From NCBI GenBank assembly GCA_900542305.1, contig UQMU01000003.1, forward strand, positions 1-64,000: 64,000 nucleotides of DNA. Reading direction: 5' to 3'. A program made the translations under genes and the position numbers. The notes below the pieces were generated by a model. The model worked only from the letters and a program-made list of their open reading frames with translations. It was not told where the DNA came from and made no database searches. Shown here piece by piece: positions 8,717-17,165 of the stretch (position 1 is its first letter; each line of letters starts with the position of its first letter). Source of the stretch: an uncultured Collinsella sp. GTDB taxonomy: Bacteria > Actinomycetota > Coriobacteriia > Coriobacteriales > Coriobacteriaceae.

Positions 8717-10557
8717 TGACCGATCTTGCATCCACCACACCACAATCGCTCGGTCGCGATCCCATGGTCGGCCTGCGCCTGGCGCGTGTCGACGGGTTTG
8801 AGCCGGCCATTGCGCTCGGTCAGGACGAACTGCCTGCCTATCTGCGTCGTTTTACGATGCTGTTTGCCGACGATGCCACCATGCGCCGTGGCGGTATCGG
8901 CCGCGTGACGCGTGCTGTCAACGCCCAAGGCGAGGCCGTGGCACTCAAGCAGCTCATCTTGCCGGCGCGCGATGAGTTTGACGACGATACCGCTCATGAG
9001 GCGCTGGTCGCCAAGTTCAAGGCGGCGTTTCGCGAGGAATATGAATGCCACCGCGCCCTTTCGGGCCTCAAGGGCTTTCCCCGCCTCTATGGCTGGGGCG
9101 AGGTTGACGGTGTGCCTGCAATTGTCATGGAATGGGTCGAGGGCGAGACGCTTGCCCGCTTGCGTTCACGACTCGCCGTGGACGATGCCGGACGCCTGTC
9201 GCCGCTTGTGGCGGCGCGTCTGGGTCGCGACCTGTTCGATCTGCTCTGCCGTATGAGCCTGGTGGGCGAGGGCTTTGTCCATCGCGATATCTCGCCCGCT
9301 AATATTATGGTGCGCACGGCGCGTCTACCGCTTGACCGGCAGCTTGCCGAGGGCACCTTTGACCTGTGCCTGATCGACTTTGGCTCGTCGCTGGCGCTTG
9401 AGCCTGCGTCGGCCGTGGCCGGTACCGGCGGCAAGGCGTCGTTTACGGAGCGTTATGCCACGCTGCGTCGCGCGACGGTTGCCTATGCCCCGCCCGAGAT
9501 GCTCACCGACGATATTCCCGACCTGCGCGCTTTGCGTATGTCGCCGGCGATTGACGTTTATGCCGCGGCAAGCACGGTTTACGAGCTCATTGCCGGCGTC
9601 GTGCCATACGAAGCCGCGCCGAGCACTTCGGGCACCTCGGGTTCGCGCAAAAAGACGCGCGACATCGCGAGCCCCTACCGTCTCAAGATGGACACGCGGC
9701 CCGACTATCCCATTGGTGCCCATGCGCCCGGTTGTGATTTGACTCAGCTGCTTCGTCGTGAGCCCGATGTGGCGCTCGCCGCGGCCGAGCAGGCCCAGCA
9801 GCTAGGGCTTGAGCCGGATTCCGAAGAGCTACGCGATGCGCTGGCGTTTGTCGATGCCCAGCTGTTCGACGTGGTGATGGCCTGTCTGTCCAGCCATCAA
9901 AAAGATCGTCCCGAGCCGGCGGCGGTCGAGGCGGCGCTCTCGGCGTTTTGTGACCACTATGCGCAAAATGTCGGTCGTTCGCTCCGCGGCGAGCCGCTCA
10001 CGCCGTGCCCCATGGATGCGTCCGGCCGCGCGGTTCGTCGCGCGCTGATGGTCGGCGCGACGGTCGTCTGTGGCGTGGTTTGGGCTGTGGTCGTGGTTTC
10101 GGCCGCGCTGCTGGCGTCGGGCGCTCGCGTGACGGCGACTTTGGGATCGCTCGTGTGGTCTGGGTCGCTACCGGGTATTATTGCCGCACTGGCGTTGGCG
10201 CTGCCAGGCATAGCCGGCGTTGCCGCGGGGGCACTTGCGCGCGATCGGCGCTCGGGCTTCCTGCAGGGTGTGCTTGCGCTTTCTGCCTGCGAGGTTCCGG
10301 TGCTGGTTGTGGCTGCATGTAGCGTATTTTCCCAACGCGCCGTGATGGGCGGCCTTGTTGCCGCTCTGGTTGCAACCTATGCGCTTACGTGGTTTTTGCT
10401 TGCGATGGGCTTTGCCTTTGAACTTCCCGCTTCGGCACCGCGACGCACAAAAGCCCAGATGGCGACTCCGCTTGCCGGTGGAGCCGCAGCTGCCCGTACT
10501 TTTGGCGGACCTGTCGAAGTATCGTCCGATTCTATTTCTACGACCAAGGAGGCCTAG
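8713..10557 (+). CDS. Ser/Thr protein kinase with C-terminal membrane helices
   Basis: 614 residues. The N-terminal kinase domain (about residues 55-420) has a degenerate glycine loop (GGIGRVTRA), the lysine in VALKQL, the catalytic loop HRDISPANIM and L-I-D-F-G. The catalytic-loop Lys is replaced by Ser (HRDISPAN), a variant known in some bacterial kinases. Four to five hydrophobic segments follow after about residue 440. It is coupled to the gene before it by an ATGA overlap, and the FHA gene starts 3 bp after its stop. The trio is a signalling operon mirroring the kinase-FhaA pair at the window start. Confidence 0.88.
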   Translation: MMTDLASTTPQSLGRDPMVGLRLARVDGFEPAIALGQDELPAYLRRFTMLFADDATMRRGGIGRVTRAVNAQGEAVALKQLILPARDEFDDDTAHEALVAKFKAAFREEYECHRALSGLKGFPRLYGWGEVDGVPAIVMEWVEGETLARLRSRLAVDDAGRLSPLVAARLGRDLFDLLCRMSLVGEGFVHRDISPANIMVRTARLPLDRQLAEGTFDLCLIDFGSSLALEPASAVAGTGGKASFTERYATLRRATVAYAPPEMLTDDIPDLRALRMSPAIDVYAAASTVYELIAGVVPYEAAPSTSGTSGSRKKTRDIASPYRLKMDTRPDYPIGAHAPGCDLTQLLRREPDVALAAAEQAQQLGLEPDSEELRDALAFVDAQLFDVVMACLSSHQKDRPEPAAVEAALSAFCDHYAQNVGRSLRGEPLTPCPMDASGRAVRRALMVGATVVCGVVWAVVVVSAALLASGARVTATLGSLVWSGSLPGIIAALALALPGIAGVAAGALARDRRSGFLQGVLALSACEVPVLVVAACSVFSQRAVMGGLVAALVATYALTWFLLAMGFAFELPASAPRRTKAQMATPLAGGAAAARTFGGPVEVSSDSISTTKEA

Positions 10558-10560
10558 GTC

Positions 10561-11499
10561 ATGGCATCTCAAGTTGAGCTCACCCCATGCGGGGCCATGT
10601 TTGACATCTTTAAGCGCGCGGCGCATCTGAGCCATATCGAGCTGTGCGGCTTGGTGCTTTCGTCCCGTCCGCTCGCCGACGGCCGCAGCCCGCAGAGCCG
10701 AGCCGCCGATCGCTCTTGGGTTTCCCGCTTTATCGTTCGCGCGCCGGTCGGCACGCTTCAGCAGCGCTACTTTGCCGAATACGGTACCTCGGCTGCGCGT
10801 ATTATGTCGCAACTGGCCCTGCGCCAGCGAAATCCCATGGACTCCACGGCTGTGATCAATATGGTGTGCGGTCCTGCAGGTGAACCGATGGTACGCGCGC
10901 TCGAAGAGTGCCACCAGGACACGAATCTCTATCGCAACGCGCTCGATCGCCTGTCCCAGGCGGCGGAACTCATGCCCGCCGAGCGCGCCGAGGCCGTGCT
11001 GGTGCTGTTTGTCGCCGTCGGTTGTTCGGCGGATGTGCGGTCCTCGGTGAACTATGCCATCGACTACGCGCACGCGACCTGTGGCGGAGGCACCTCCACG
11101 CCGCGTTCGCTTGGCATGTCGATGACCGCGGGCGAACGCGAACCCGCCCCGGCGCACCCCTTGGGCTTGCTGCGCGTACAAAACAGTTTTGTCGTGAGCG
11201 CCCCGCGCTGGATTCAGCCGAGTGAGCAGGGTGTTGAGATTGGCGCGCTGGCAACGGGGGAGGGCGATATTACCGACGTCGGCGACGATGTCTCGGCCCG
11301 CCATGCCCATATCTGGTGCGATGCTCAAAATATCTGGCACGTCGAGGACTTGTCGTCCACCAACGGAACCGTGGTGGTAAACGGGGCCACGCGCGTCTGC
11401 ATTCAGGTCGAACCCGGCCGTTCCGCCCAACTCAATCCCGGCGACGAGCTCAAGCTCGGCGAATCCACTACCTACGCCATTCTCTTCGGTGCCCTCTAG
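10561..11499 (+). CDS. FHA-domain protein
   Basis: 312 residues. The C-terminal ~90 residues are an FHA phosphothreonine-binding domain with the signature residues in order: G-A near the first strand, S-A-R-H-A-H-I, and L-S-S-T-N-G-T, then G-D-E-L-K-L-G. The N-terminal 190 residues are not recognised; they look helical and cytoplasmic. It is 3 bp downstream of the kinase, so it probably reads that kinase's phosphorylation. The stop codon abuts the left remnant of the repeat into which the IS110 element inserted. Confidence 0.88.
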   Translation: MASQVELTPCGAMFDIFKRAAHLSHIELCGLVLSSRPLADGRSPQSRAADRSWVSRFIVRAPVGTLQQRYFAEYGTSAARIMSQLALRQRNPMDSTAVINMVCGPAGEPMVRALEECHQDTNLYRNALDRLSQAAELMPAERAEAVLVLFVAVGCSADVRSSVNYAIDYAHATCGGGTSTPRSLGMSMTAGEREPAPAHPLGLLRVQNSFVVSAPRWIQPSEQGVEIGALATGEGDITDVGDDVSARHAHIWCDAQNIWHVEDLSSTNGTVVVNGATRVCIQVEPGRSAQLNPGDELKLGESTTYAILFGAL

Positions 11500-11500
11500 C

Positions 11501-11523
11501 CGGCAGATAGGGACGTTCCTTTT
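11501..11523 (-). repeat. Left remnant of IS-split intergenic repeat
   Basis: On the minus strand this is the 3' half (GGAACGTCCCTATCTGCCG) of the repeat present intact at 47104-47152. Its 5' half lies beyond the IS element at about 13083-13110 (GGAACATCCCAGACTGCCGG). The two halves together rebuild one copy. Confidence 0.6.
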
Positions 11524-11539
11524 AATATGAGCAGGACAT

Positions 11540-11842
11540 TGTCAAGAGGCAAAATCGGGCCTGGCCCCAACGATATGGGGTCAGGCCCTCTCCCTATATC
11601 AACCCGTCCGCGGCGACCTCGGCGTGTCTTCCCGACGCTCGTCTTTGCAGTTTAATATCCGCCCGTGGCGATCTCTCGCTGGGCAATCCGTTGCTACGGC
11701 TGAGGCTTCTACGTCGAACCGACAGTCTGTGCACGCGTGTGGCGCCCTGGGCGCTCGCAGAAAAGGGACCTGAGGTTCGCCTCAACGGCTTCGGATCAAA
11801 CCGCTTCCGGGGTGATCGGCTTATGTGCGGGGGACCGGCCCC
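11540..11842 (-). ncRNA. Candidate bridge RNA region of the IS110 element
   Basis: About 300 bp of non-coding DNA between the transposase stop and the IS end. IS1111-group elements encode their target-choosing bridge RNA on this side (family knowledge). A strong stem at 11557-11588 (GGGCCTGGCCCC pairing with GGGGTCAGGCCC, one mismatch) and several weaker stems are present. I cannot place the target- and donor-binding loops by eye. Confidence 0.35.
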
Positions 11843-12955
11843 CTACGCCTCCTCGGCCATGAGGCCGACCGCCCACACCCAGCAGGCGAGCTCGCGCGCC
11901 GTGGCCACGTTCGCCTTGTTGTTGTGGACCCCGCGCGCGAGCAGCGCCTCCCGCCTCTCGACCAGCCTCCGCACGCCCTTGGCGGCATGCCTCCGGGCGC
12001 CCCGGTCCGGGGCCTGGCCCTTGGCGAGGTCCTTCGGCCGCCCCGAGCACGTCAGGTAGTGCCACGCGGCCTCGACCAGCGCCTTCCTCAGGTGTTTGTT
12101 GCCGGCCTTGGTGATCGCGCCCCTGCGGTCGCTCTCCCCGCTGGAGTGCTCGGAGGGCGTCAGGCCGACCCACGCCGCGAACGACCGGGCGTTCCTGAAC
12201 CTCGAGAACTCGCCGGCCTCGAACACGAGGTCGGCGGCGGACGCGGTGTCTACGCCCTTGAGGCAGCGGAGGGAGTCGACCCTCCTCCTCCACCTGGGCT
12301 TGCGGGCCTCGGCCTCGACGAGCCCCTCGAGCCTCGCCTTCTCCTCCGCCGCCCGCCTGACCGCGTCGACGTAGTAGGCGAGCACGTCGTTGTCGGCCCT
12401 CTCCGCGAACCCTATCGACTCGATCCAGGACCAGTGCGCCCGGGTCCAGTTGCCCTTCCTGCGGCCGGTGGGCGTCCTCTCGTCGAAGGCGAGCCCGTGC
12501 CTGAGCAGGAACTTGGAGAGCCGCTGCTTCGCGCGCGAGAGGTCGTCCCTCGCGTCCTCGAGCGCCCTGGTCAGGTCGCGGGCGGCCTCGCACTCGTCGT
12601 CGGGGACCCACACCTCGACGACGTTGCCGACCGACAGCATGCGGGCGAGGAACTCGGCGTCGTTGCGGTCGTTCTTCCTGCGCCTGTCCGCGCTGGGCTT
12701 GATCATCTTCGAGACGGCGCCGACCGCGCAGTCGACCCCGAGGCCGGAAAGCCTCTTCTGCAGGTCGAACCCCGTGACCCCGGATTCGTACACGCACCTG
12801 GCCTTTGGGTCCACGGACCGCACCCACTCCGCGACTGCCCCGGCGTCGTAGCCGAAGGTCGCGCAGCGCACCTCCCCGGTCATGACGTCGAGGGAGACTG
12901 CCTTTATCGAGCGGGCGTGGACGTCGAGGCCGACGAAGGTGGTAGTATCGAGCAT
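11843..12955 (-). CDS. IS110-family DEDD transposase
   Basis: 370 residues from ATG 12955, preceded by GGAAGGGG 5 bases ahead. The N-terminal RuvC-like domain shows the DEDD pattern: Asp in F-V-G-L-D-V-H, Glu in C-V-Y-E-S-G, and the Asp pair in R-R-K-N-D-R-N-D-A. The C-terminal Transposase_20 domain contains C-L-K-G-V-D-T and G-L-T-P-S-E-H-S-S-G, which carries the catalytic serine region. It catalyses guide-RNA-directed insertion and excision through a circular intermediate. The gene is full length and looks intact. Confidence 0.93.
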   Translation of the reverse strand: MLDTTTFVGLDVHARSIKAVSLDVMTGEVRCATFGYDAGAVAEWVRSVDPKARCVYESGVTGFDLQKRLSGLGVDCAVGAVSKMIKPSADRRRKNDRNDAEFLARMLSVGNVVEVWVPDDECEAARDLTRALEDARDDLSRAKQRLSKFLLRHGLAFDERTPTGRRKGNWTRAHWSWIESIGFAERADNDVLAYYVDAVRRAAEEKARLEGLVEAEARKPRWRRRVDSLRCLKGVDTASAADLVFEAGEFSRFRNARSFAAWVGLTPSEHSSGESDRRGAITKAGNKHLRKALVEAAWHYLTCSGRPKDLAKGQAPDRGARRHAAKGVRRLVERREALLARGVHNNKANVATARELACWVWAVGLMAEEA

Positions 12956-13112
12956 GGGAGCCCCTTCCATGAATGCGGCGTGGCCGCCGCGGCTGAATTA
13001 GACACTCACCATTGTCGGCCTAATCCGCGGTCTTTCATGCAGCAGGGGCTCCCAATGTTTTTATGTCCTGCTCATATCGTCTCTGCCGGCAGTCTGGGAT
13101 GTTCCTTGGGGT

Positions 13113-13164
13113 AGTCATTGGGGACGTTCTTTAATGACTGGTCGTTTAAGAACGTCCCCAACGA
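13113..13164. repeat. Hairpin repeat, GGGGACGTTCTT family, copy 1
   Basis: An inverted repeat with arms GTCATTGGGGACGTTCTT (from 13113) and AAGAACGTCCCCAACGAC (to 13164). Its right half recurs almost exactly at 51780-51815. It lies between the IS element and the GNAT pseudogene. Confidence 0.6.
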
Positions 13165-13173
13165 CTACCCAGA

Positions 13174-13241
13174 ATGAGAGTGGATAATCTCCCGTTTTTG
13201 GCCTATACCAGCGCTAAAAGTGGGAGATTATCCACTCTCAT
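13174..13241. repeat. Perfect 20-bp-arm palindrome
   Basis: ATGAGAGTGGATAATCTCCC at 13174-13193 is matched without error by its complement at 13222-13241, with a 28-base loop. No T-run follows, so it is more likely a palindromic repeat or structured RNA than a simple terminator. Confidence 0.55.
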
Positions 13242-13389
13242 CGAGCAAGTGTCCGAAAATCCGCCCTCATTCCTTCTTAGGACCCTCCGTCCCCGAGGAT
13301 TCGAGGCTCGCCTGCCGAATGGTCGATGCGGCCGTCCTGCGTCCATGTCACACTCAGGGGTGGCCTGACCCAACTTGGAAGGAGCCCCC

Positions 13390-14040
13390 ATGAGCCTTGA
13401 CAACGTAACTCTGCGTGCCGCCACGCTCGATGACCTGGCCGGCATCGCCGCCATCTACAACCAGCTGTGGTGCAACACGCTGCGCAACCGAGGCGACGTC
13501 GAAGCCGCCGATTTCTGTGCGCGCTTTAACATCGCCATGCAGCTGCAGCGCTCCCCCATCGCGCTCGTTGCCGAAGCTGAAGGCCGCATCATCGCCGCTT
13601 GCTGCATCGGTATCTTCGAAGACGGCAAACCACGCACCAATCCCACGTGGGAGCCCTGCTACAACGAGATGTTCGTCCAGGCAACCGAGATGGCAAAGAC
13701 CGCCGATGCCAAGCTCGAAGGCTAGCTCTTTGGCGATAGCCGCGAGAAGGCAACAGCCGACCGCTTTGCCGCCACGGGCAACGAATATGCCCAAGGCCAG
13801 CTCAACCTGATCATCATCGTGCCCGAATGGCAGGGCAAGGGGCTCGGCCGTGCGCTCATCGACCTTGCGCGCGCCGAACTCGCCAAAGCCGGGTGCACCA
13901 AATTCTTCCTGATGAGCGACTGCAACTCCGACTGGCAGTTCTACGAGCACCTCAACATGAAGCGCATCTTGGAGGATCACAGCCAGGACACCGGCGACGG
14001 ATTTATCGTCTATATGTACGGAGGCGACACGCAGGATTAA
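13390..14040 (+). pseudogene. GNAT acetyltransferase interrupted by in-frame TAG
   Basis: The frame from ATG 13390 (GGAAGGAG 5 bases ahead) reads LRAATLDDLAGIAAIYNQLW and continues to 13722. It meets TAG at 13723-13725 and then goes on in the same frame to TAA at 14038-14040. The acetyl-CoA-binding motif of GNAT enzymes (W-Q-G-K-G-L-G-R-A-L-I) is in the second part. The joined product would be about 216 residues, a sensible GNAT length. Codon usage and family pattern are kept on both sides, so a single nonsense change has split an otherwise intact gene. A sequencing error or stop read-through would explain it as well. Confidence 0.75.
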
Positions 14041-14084
14041 CTTGCATGTCGCCTCACGGGCTTTCTACAAGACGGCCCAAACCA

Positions 14085-14663
14085 TCAACCAAGACGAGTC
14101 AACAAGGCGCGCTCTCCTCGGCAGCAAGGGCATTCGTGCTGTAACGAGTGGTGGAGATGGCCACGCTTGCACACAACTGTCTCGGATAGATAGCGGTCGA
14201 GCAGGCGCGCCCATGTGCGTGCGTCAAGACGCTCCTCCGCCCTGCCATACAGCGATCGACGGAGTGCCTCGCCCATAGTGCCGCTAAAATCATCGAGCTC
14301 AAGAGCGTACTTTGGGACAACGTATCCGACCAACGTCCCCACAAACGGGCTGTGCCCATTACACACGCAGCTGTTTATCAATGGTGCAGGCGGAATGTCA
14401 TCGTCGTCCAGGTCAAATATGTCCAAGTCCAGCTCACCAGAAGCGTATGGGTGTATTCCGCGGTTAAGCATCTTAAAGATATGGACCGCGAGTCCAAAGT
14501 CATCCGTCTGTGGCGTAAACACGGGGGCATTCGTGGACGCTGCCAAGCTCTCGAAATCGCTGATGCCGGCTATCTCCATGAGTTGAAGCACCTCGGGGGC
14601 AATATAGCCGGGAGCGGCGCACGCAGTCCTATGTGTCACATCCGAAAGCGTAAAGCTATACGA
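14085..14663 (-). pseudogene. C-terminal remnant of a Ser/Thr kinase-like protein
   Basis: The minus-strand frame contains A-A-P-G-Y-I-A-P-E-V-L, which matches the P+1 loop and APE motif of protein kinases, followed by D-D-F-G-L-A-V-H-I-F (kinase helix F). A four-cysteine/histidine end follows (C-K-R-G-H-L-H-H and E-C-P-C-C). The nucleotide-binding and catalytic-loop half is missing, and no start with a ribosome site was found. Kinases with such C-terminal zinc-ribbon-like ends occur beside vWA and PP2C genes in TerY-type triads; no such partners are here. It is a decayed fragment. Confidence 0.55.
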
Positions 14664-14895
14664 GCGCCTTGATGGTATCCATGCCCGCATGCGCCGAAGC
14701 CTCGCAACCCTTCTGCCCGTTGAGCACGCACTCGAGCAGCGTATCGTATGCGCGCTGGGCTTCGGGGGCCAGGTACGCCCTGTTAAACATGCCCTCGGGT
14801 CGCACGTTTCCCTTCGAGTCGATCATATAAGGCCCCAATCTGTTTGGTTTCCCCAGATTGTGTGCCCGCACACCCAAGCCGCACGGCCCGCCGTT
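14656..14895 (-). pseudogene. Unidentified gene fragment
   Basis: An open minus-strand frame ends with about 55 protein-like residues (from M-I-D-S-K-G-N-V to G-M-D-T-I-K-A-L-V) and a TAG at 14656. The end faintly resembles the C-terminus of Gfo/Idh/MocA oxidoreductases, but this is weak. Its 3' end overlaps the start of the kinase remnant in another frame, so the two fragments seem to have been joined by a deletion. Confidence 0.3.
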
Positions 14896-14915
14896 CAGCT
14901 GAAACCACCACACAA

Positions 14916-14948
14916 AAAGTCCGCCGACCATTGAAGTCGGCGGACTTT
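14916..14948 (-). terminator. Rho-independent terminator after aguA (first copy)
   Basis: AAAGTCCGCCGAC and GTCGGCGGACTTT form a perfect 13-bp stem with a 7-base loop. On the minus strand a run of five T follows, 39 bp after the agmatine deiminase stop. Confidence 0.85.
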
Positions 14949-14986
14949 CGCGTGCGGACAATCAAGCACTGTTCACCATGGAACTG

Positions 14987-16108
14987 CTATTTACAGCGCG
15001 CCTTGGGCTGCTGCTGGGTGATGCAGTGGATGTTGCCGCCGCCGTAGATAACCTCGCGAGTCATGATACCGATGACTTCACGGTCCGGATAAGCAGCCTG
15101 GATATCCTTGAGCGCCTGGGCGTCATTGGGATCGCCGAACTGCGGTACAAGCACTGCGCCGTTGATGGGCAGGAAGTTGAGGTAGCTCGGCTCGAAAGCA
15201 TCCTCGGGGGTACGCGGCAGCACGCCCTCGACGGGGTCAATCGTGCTGGCCTCCTCCTCGGTCATATATACCGAGGTCGCAGGCATAATCACCTTGTGGA
15301 TCTTGAGCTTGCGGCCACGGGCATCCGTCGTCTCGGAAAGCGTCTTATACGCCTCTTGGCACTCCTTGTAGAACTTATGGTTGGGATCATCGGTCCACAT
15401 GCAGCAGACCTCGCCGGGCGCACTAAAGCATGCGACGTCGTCCACGTGCCCGTTGGTCTCAAACGGGTCGATGCCATCCTTGATCCAAATGACCTTCTCG
15501 ATGCCCAGGTACTCGGCAAGCTTCTCCTCGATCTGCTCCTTAGTGTACTGGGGGTTGCGGTCCTCATTGAGCAGGCACATCTCGGTGGTCACCACGGTGC
15601 CCTGGCCGTCGCAGTTAAACGAGCCACCCTCGAGGATATAATCCTCGGGACGATAGCGGTTAACCTGCTCGAGCTGTGCCACCTGCAGGCCAATGGAAGC
15701 GTCCTTGTCCCACGGGAAATACAGGCCGTCAATGAAACCGCCGTAAGCATTAAAGTGGAAGTGCGAGAGTGCCACGTCCCCCTTGTCGTTGACAAGAAAC
15801 GCCGGGCCGGGGTCGCGAATCCAGCTGTCGTTGTACTCCATGTGGATAACGCGCACGTTCTCAACGCCGTCGAAGATCTCACACACCGCGGGGAAGTCTT
15901 CAGTGTTGACGCCCACAGTGATGGGCTGAAAACGTGCAACGGTCTTAATAATCTCGGTAAAGACCTTTTGCGCCGGCTTGGCACCACAGCGCCACACATC
16001 CGAGCGATGCGGCCACAAAATCCAGGTGCGCTCCTGCTCTTCGTACTCGCCGGGCATGTAGAATCCGTCCTTCTTTGGCGTAGACTCGCTCTCGTAAATG
16101 GTCTTCAT
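14987..16108 (-). CDS. aguA: Agmatine deiminase (first copy)
   Basis: 373 residues, the usual AguA length. It hydrolyses agmatine to N-carbamoylputrescine and ammonia in the cytoplasm. Family features seen: P-G-E-Y-E-E-Q-E-R-T-W-I-L-W-P at the N-terminus, N-D-S-W-I-R-D and E-G-G-S-F-N with guanidino-binding acids, H-V-D-D-V-A (catalytic His region), and G-G-G-N-I-H-C-I-T with the nucleophilic Cys near residue 362. A good ribosome site precedes ATG 16108. It is divergent from the LuxR gene at 16287, which may control it. A second, longer AguA lies at 25.6 kb. Confidence 0.95.
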   Translation of the reverse strand: MKTIYESESTPKKDGFYMPGEYEEQERTWILWPHRSDVWRCGAKPAQKVFTEIIKTVARFQPITVGVNTEDFPAVCEIFDGVENVRVIHMEYNDSWIRDPGPAFLVNDKGDVALSHFHFNAYGGFIDGLYFPWDKDASIGLQVAQLEQVNRYRPEDYILEGGSFNCDGQGTVVTTEMCLLNEDRNPQYTKEQIEEKLAEYLGIEKVIWIKDGIDPFETNGHVDDVACFSAPGEVCCMWTDDPNHKFYKECQEAYKTLSETTDARGRKLKIHKVIMPATSVYMTEEEASTIDPVEGVLPRTPEDAFEPSYLNFLPINGAVLVPQFGDPNDAQALKDIQAAYPDREVIGIMTREVIYGGGNIHCITQQQPKARCK

Positions 16109-16286
16109 TTCAAGCTCCTAAATCTCGGTGCTTTTGCTTGACGAGACCATGATGCGGCCGTACCGAGATGTTCTCAATGGTCCCTCGAGCCCCTTTCAGC
16201 GACCGACGGTATACCATTCGCTGACCTAAAGTTCTATTCAGGCCGAGAACATGACATACTGGGTTCCACAATGGAAAGGATGCCCT

Positions 16287-17090
16287 ATGCCCCCATGCAA
16301 TAATCAGCAGACTATTGAGTTGGACAGTACGACCTGGACTGCTCTCAACGAGCTCGCGCTTGCAATCCACGCATCACACGGTGTCGATAAGCTGCAAAAG
16401 GAGACCCTCGAGGGAACGACAGGGCTCGTGCCCCATCGGATCGCCATGTTCGACCTGATCGAGGCAGCGGGCAGTGATGCCCCACGCTACGTCCACCCCG
16501 CAAGCAGCGGAATGGACGACCGCGCACTGAGCGACTACTACAACCGCTACGCCGCGATGGACTATACAACATGGAGCTTTGACTTACATAAGGTCGGCGT
16601 CTACCGCGACCTCGACCTCGTCGACGTCGAGCGACGCGATGCCACGCTCATCTATCGCAAATGGATGGAACCGCAGGGCGTCTACTTTGGCTGTACGGCC
16701 ACGCTCGCGCACAACGACAGCCCGCTAGGAAGCATCACCCTGTTTCGTGAACGCACGGCCGGAGACTTCACCGACACCGAGCTCGCAATCCTGCTCGAAG
16801 TCGCTCGGCACGCGAGCCTCGCGCTCGCCAACCTCTATCCTCGGGGCATTAAACTCACCCAGACAGAAGACACAAACCAGCTAAATGCTTTCATTACAGA
16901 ACACAATATCCAACCGCGCGAAGCCGAAGTCATGCGGCTCATGCTCGACGGCAAAACGAACAAACAGATGGCAAACGAGCTATTCATAAGCGAGTCAACC
17001 GTCAAGAAGCATGTCAACGCCATCTATCGCAAGCTCGGCGTCAGCAACCGCCTGGGCCTCATGACTGCCACGCAAAACATCCCGCGATAA
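16287..17090 (+). CDS. LuxR-family regulator, soluble
   Basis: 267 residues from ATG 16287, chosen for AAAGGA 6 bases ahead; the frame is open to 16251. The N-terminal ~190 residues look like a GAF-type sensor fold. The C-terminal 65 residues are a LuxR HTH ([21 protein letters not shown], then [18 protein letters not shown]). It is divergent from aguA across 178 bp and so is a candidate sensor for the agmatine pathway. A terminator follows at 17092. Confidence 0.88.
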   Translation: MPPCNNQQTIELDSTTWTALNELALAIHASHGVDKLQKETLEGTTGLVPHRIAMFDLIEAAGSDAPRYVHPASSGMDDRALSDYYNRYAAMDYTTWSFDLHKVGVYRDLDLVDVERRDATLIYRKWMEPQGVYFGCTATLAHNDSPLGSITLFRERTAGDFTDTELAILLEVARHASLALANLYPRGIKLTQTEDTNQLNAFITEHNIQPREAEVMRLMLDGKTNKQMANELFISESTVKKHVNAIYRKLGVSNRLGLMTATQNIPR

Positions 17091-17091
17091 A

Positions 17092-17123
17092 AAAGGGCGC
17101 CCTCCATGCAGAGAACGCCCTTT
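17092..17123 (+). terminator. Terminator after LuxR gene
   Basis: AAAGGGCG (17092-17099) pairs with CGCCCTTT (17116-17123) immediately after the TAA of the regulator gene. Confidence 0.55.
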
Positions 17124-17165
17124 GATTTCGCCATTTGAATTAGTGTCGGCTCTGGCTCAAAGAGT

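Larger units (their letters stand above)
11525..13077 (-). mobile_element. IS110-family insertion sequence (IS1111-like layout)
   Basis: A single DEDD transposase is flanked by a perfect 15-bp inverted repeat (ATATGAGCAGGACAT at 11525-11539; its complement at 13063-13077). The longer non-coding end (~300 bp) lies downstream of the transposase and the shorter (~108 bp) upstream, as in the IS1111 group, which also has short subterminal inverted repeats. A TTGACA lies just inside the downstream end and points outward on the transposase strand, as expected for a junction promoter formed in the circular intermediate. It is inserted within a short intergenic repeat. The exact ends are uncertain by a few bases. 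Confidence 0.75.

Noticed and set aside
11525..13077. Composite transposon carrying the GNAT gene
   Set aside because: Only one IS copy is present and its inverted repeats close before the GNAT gene.
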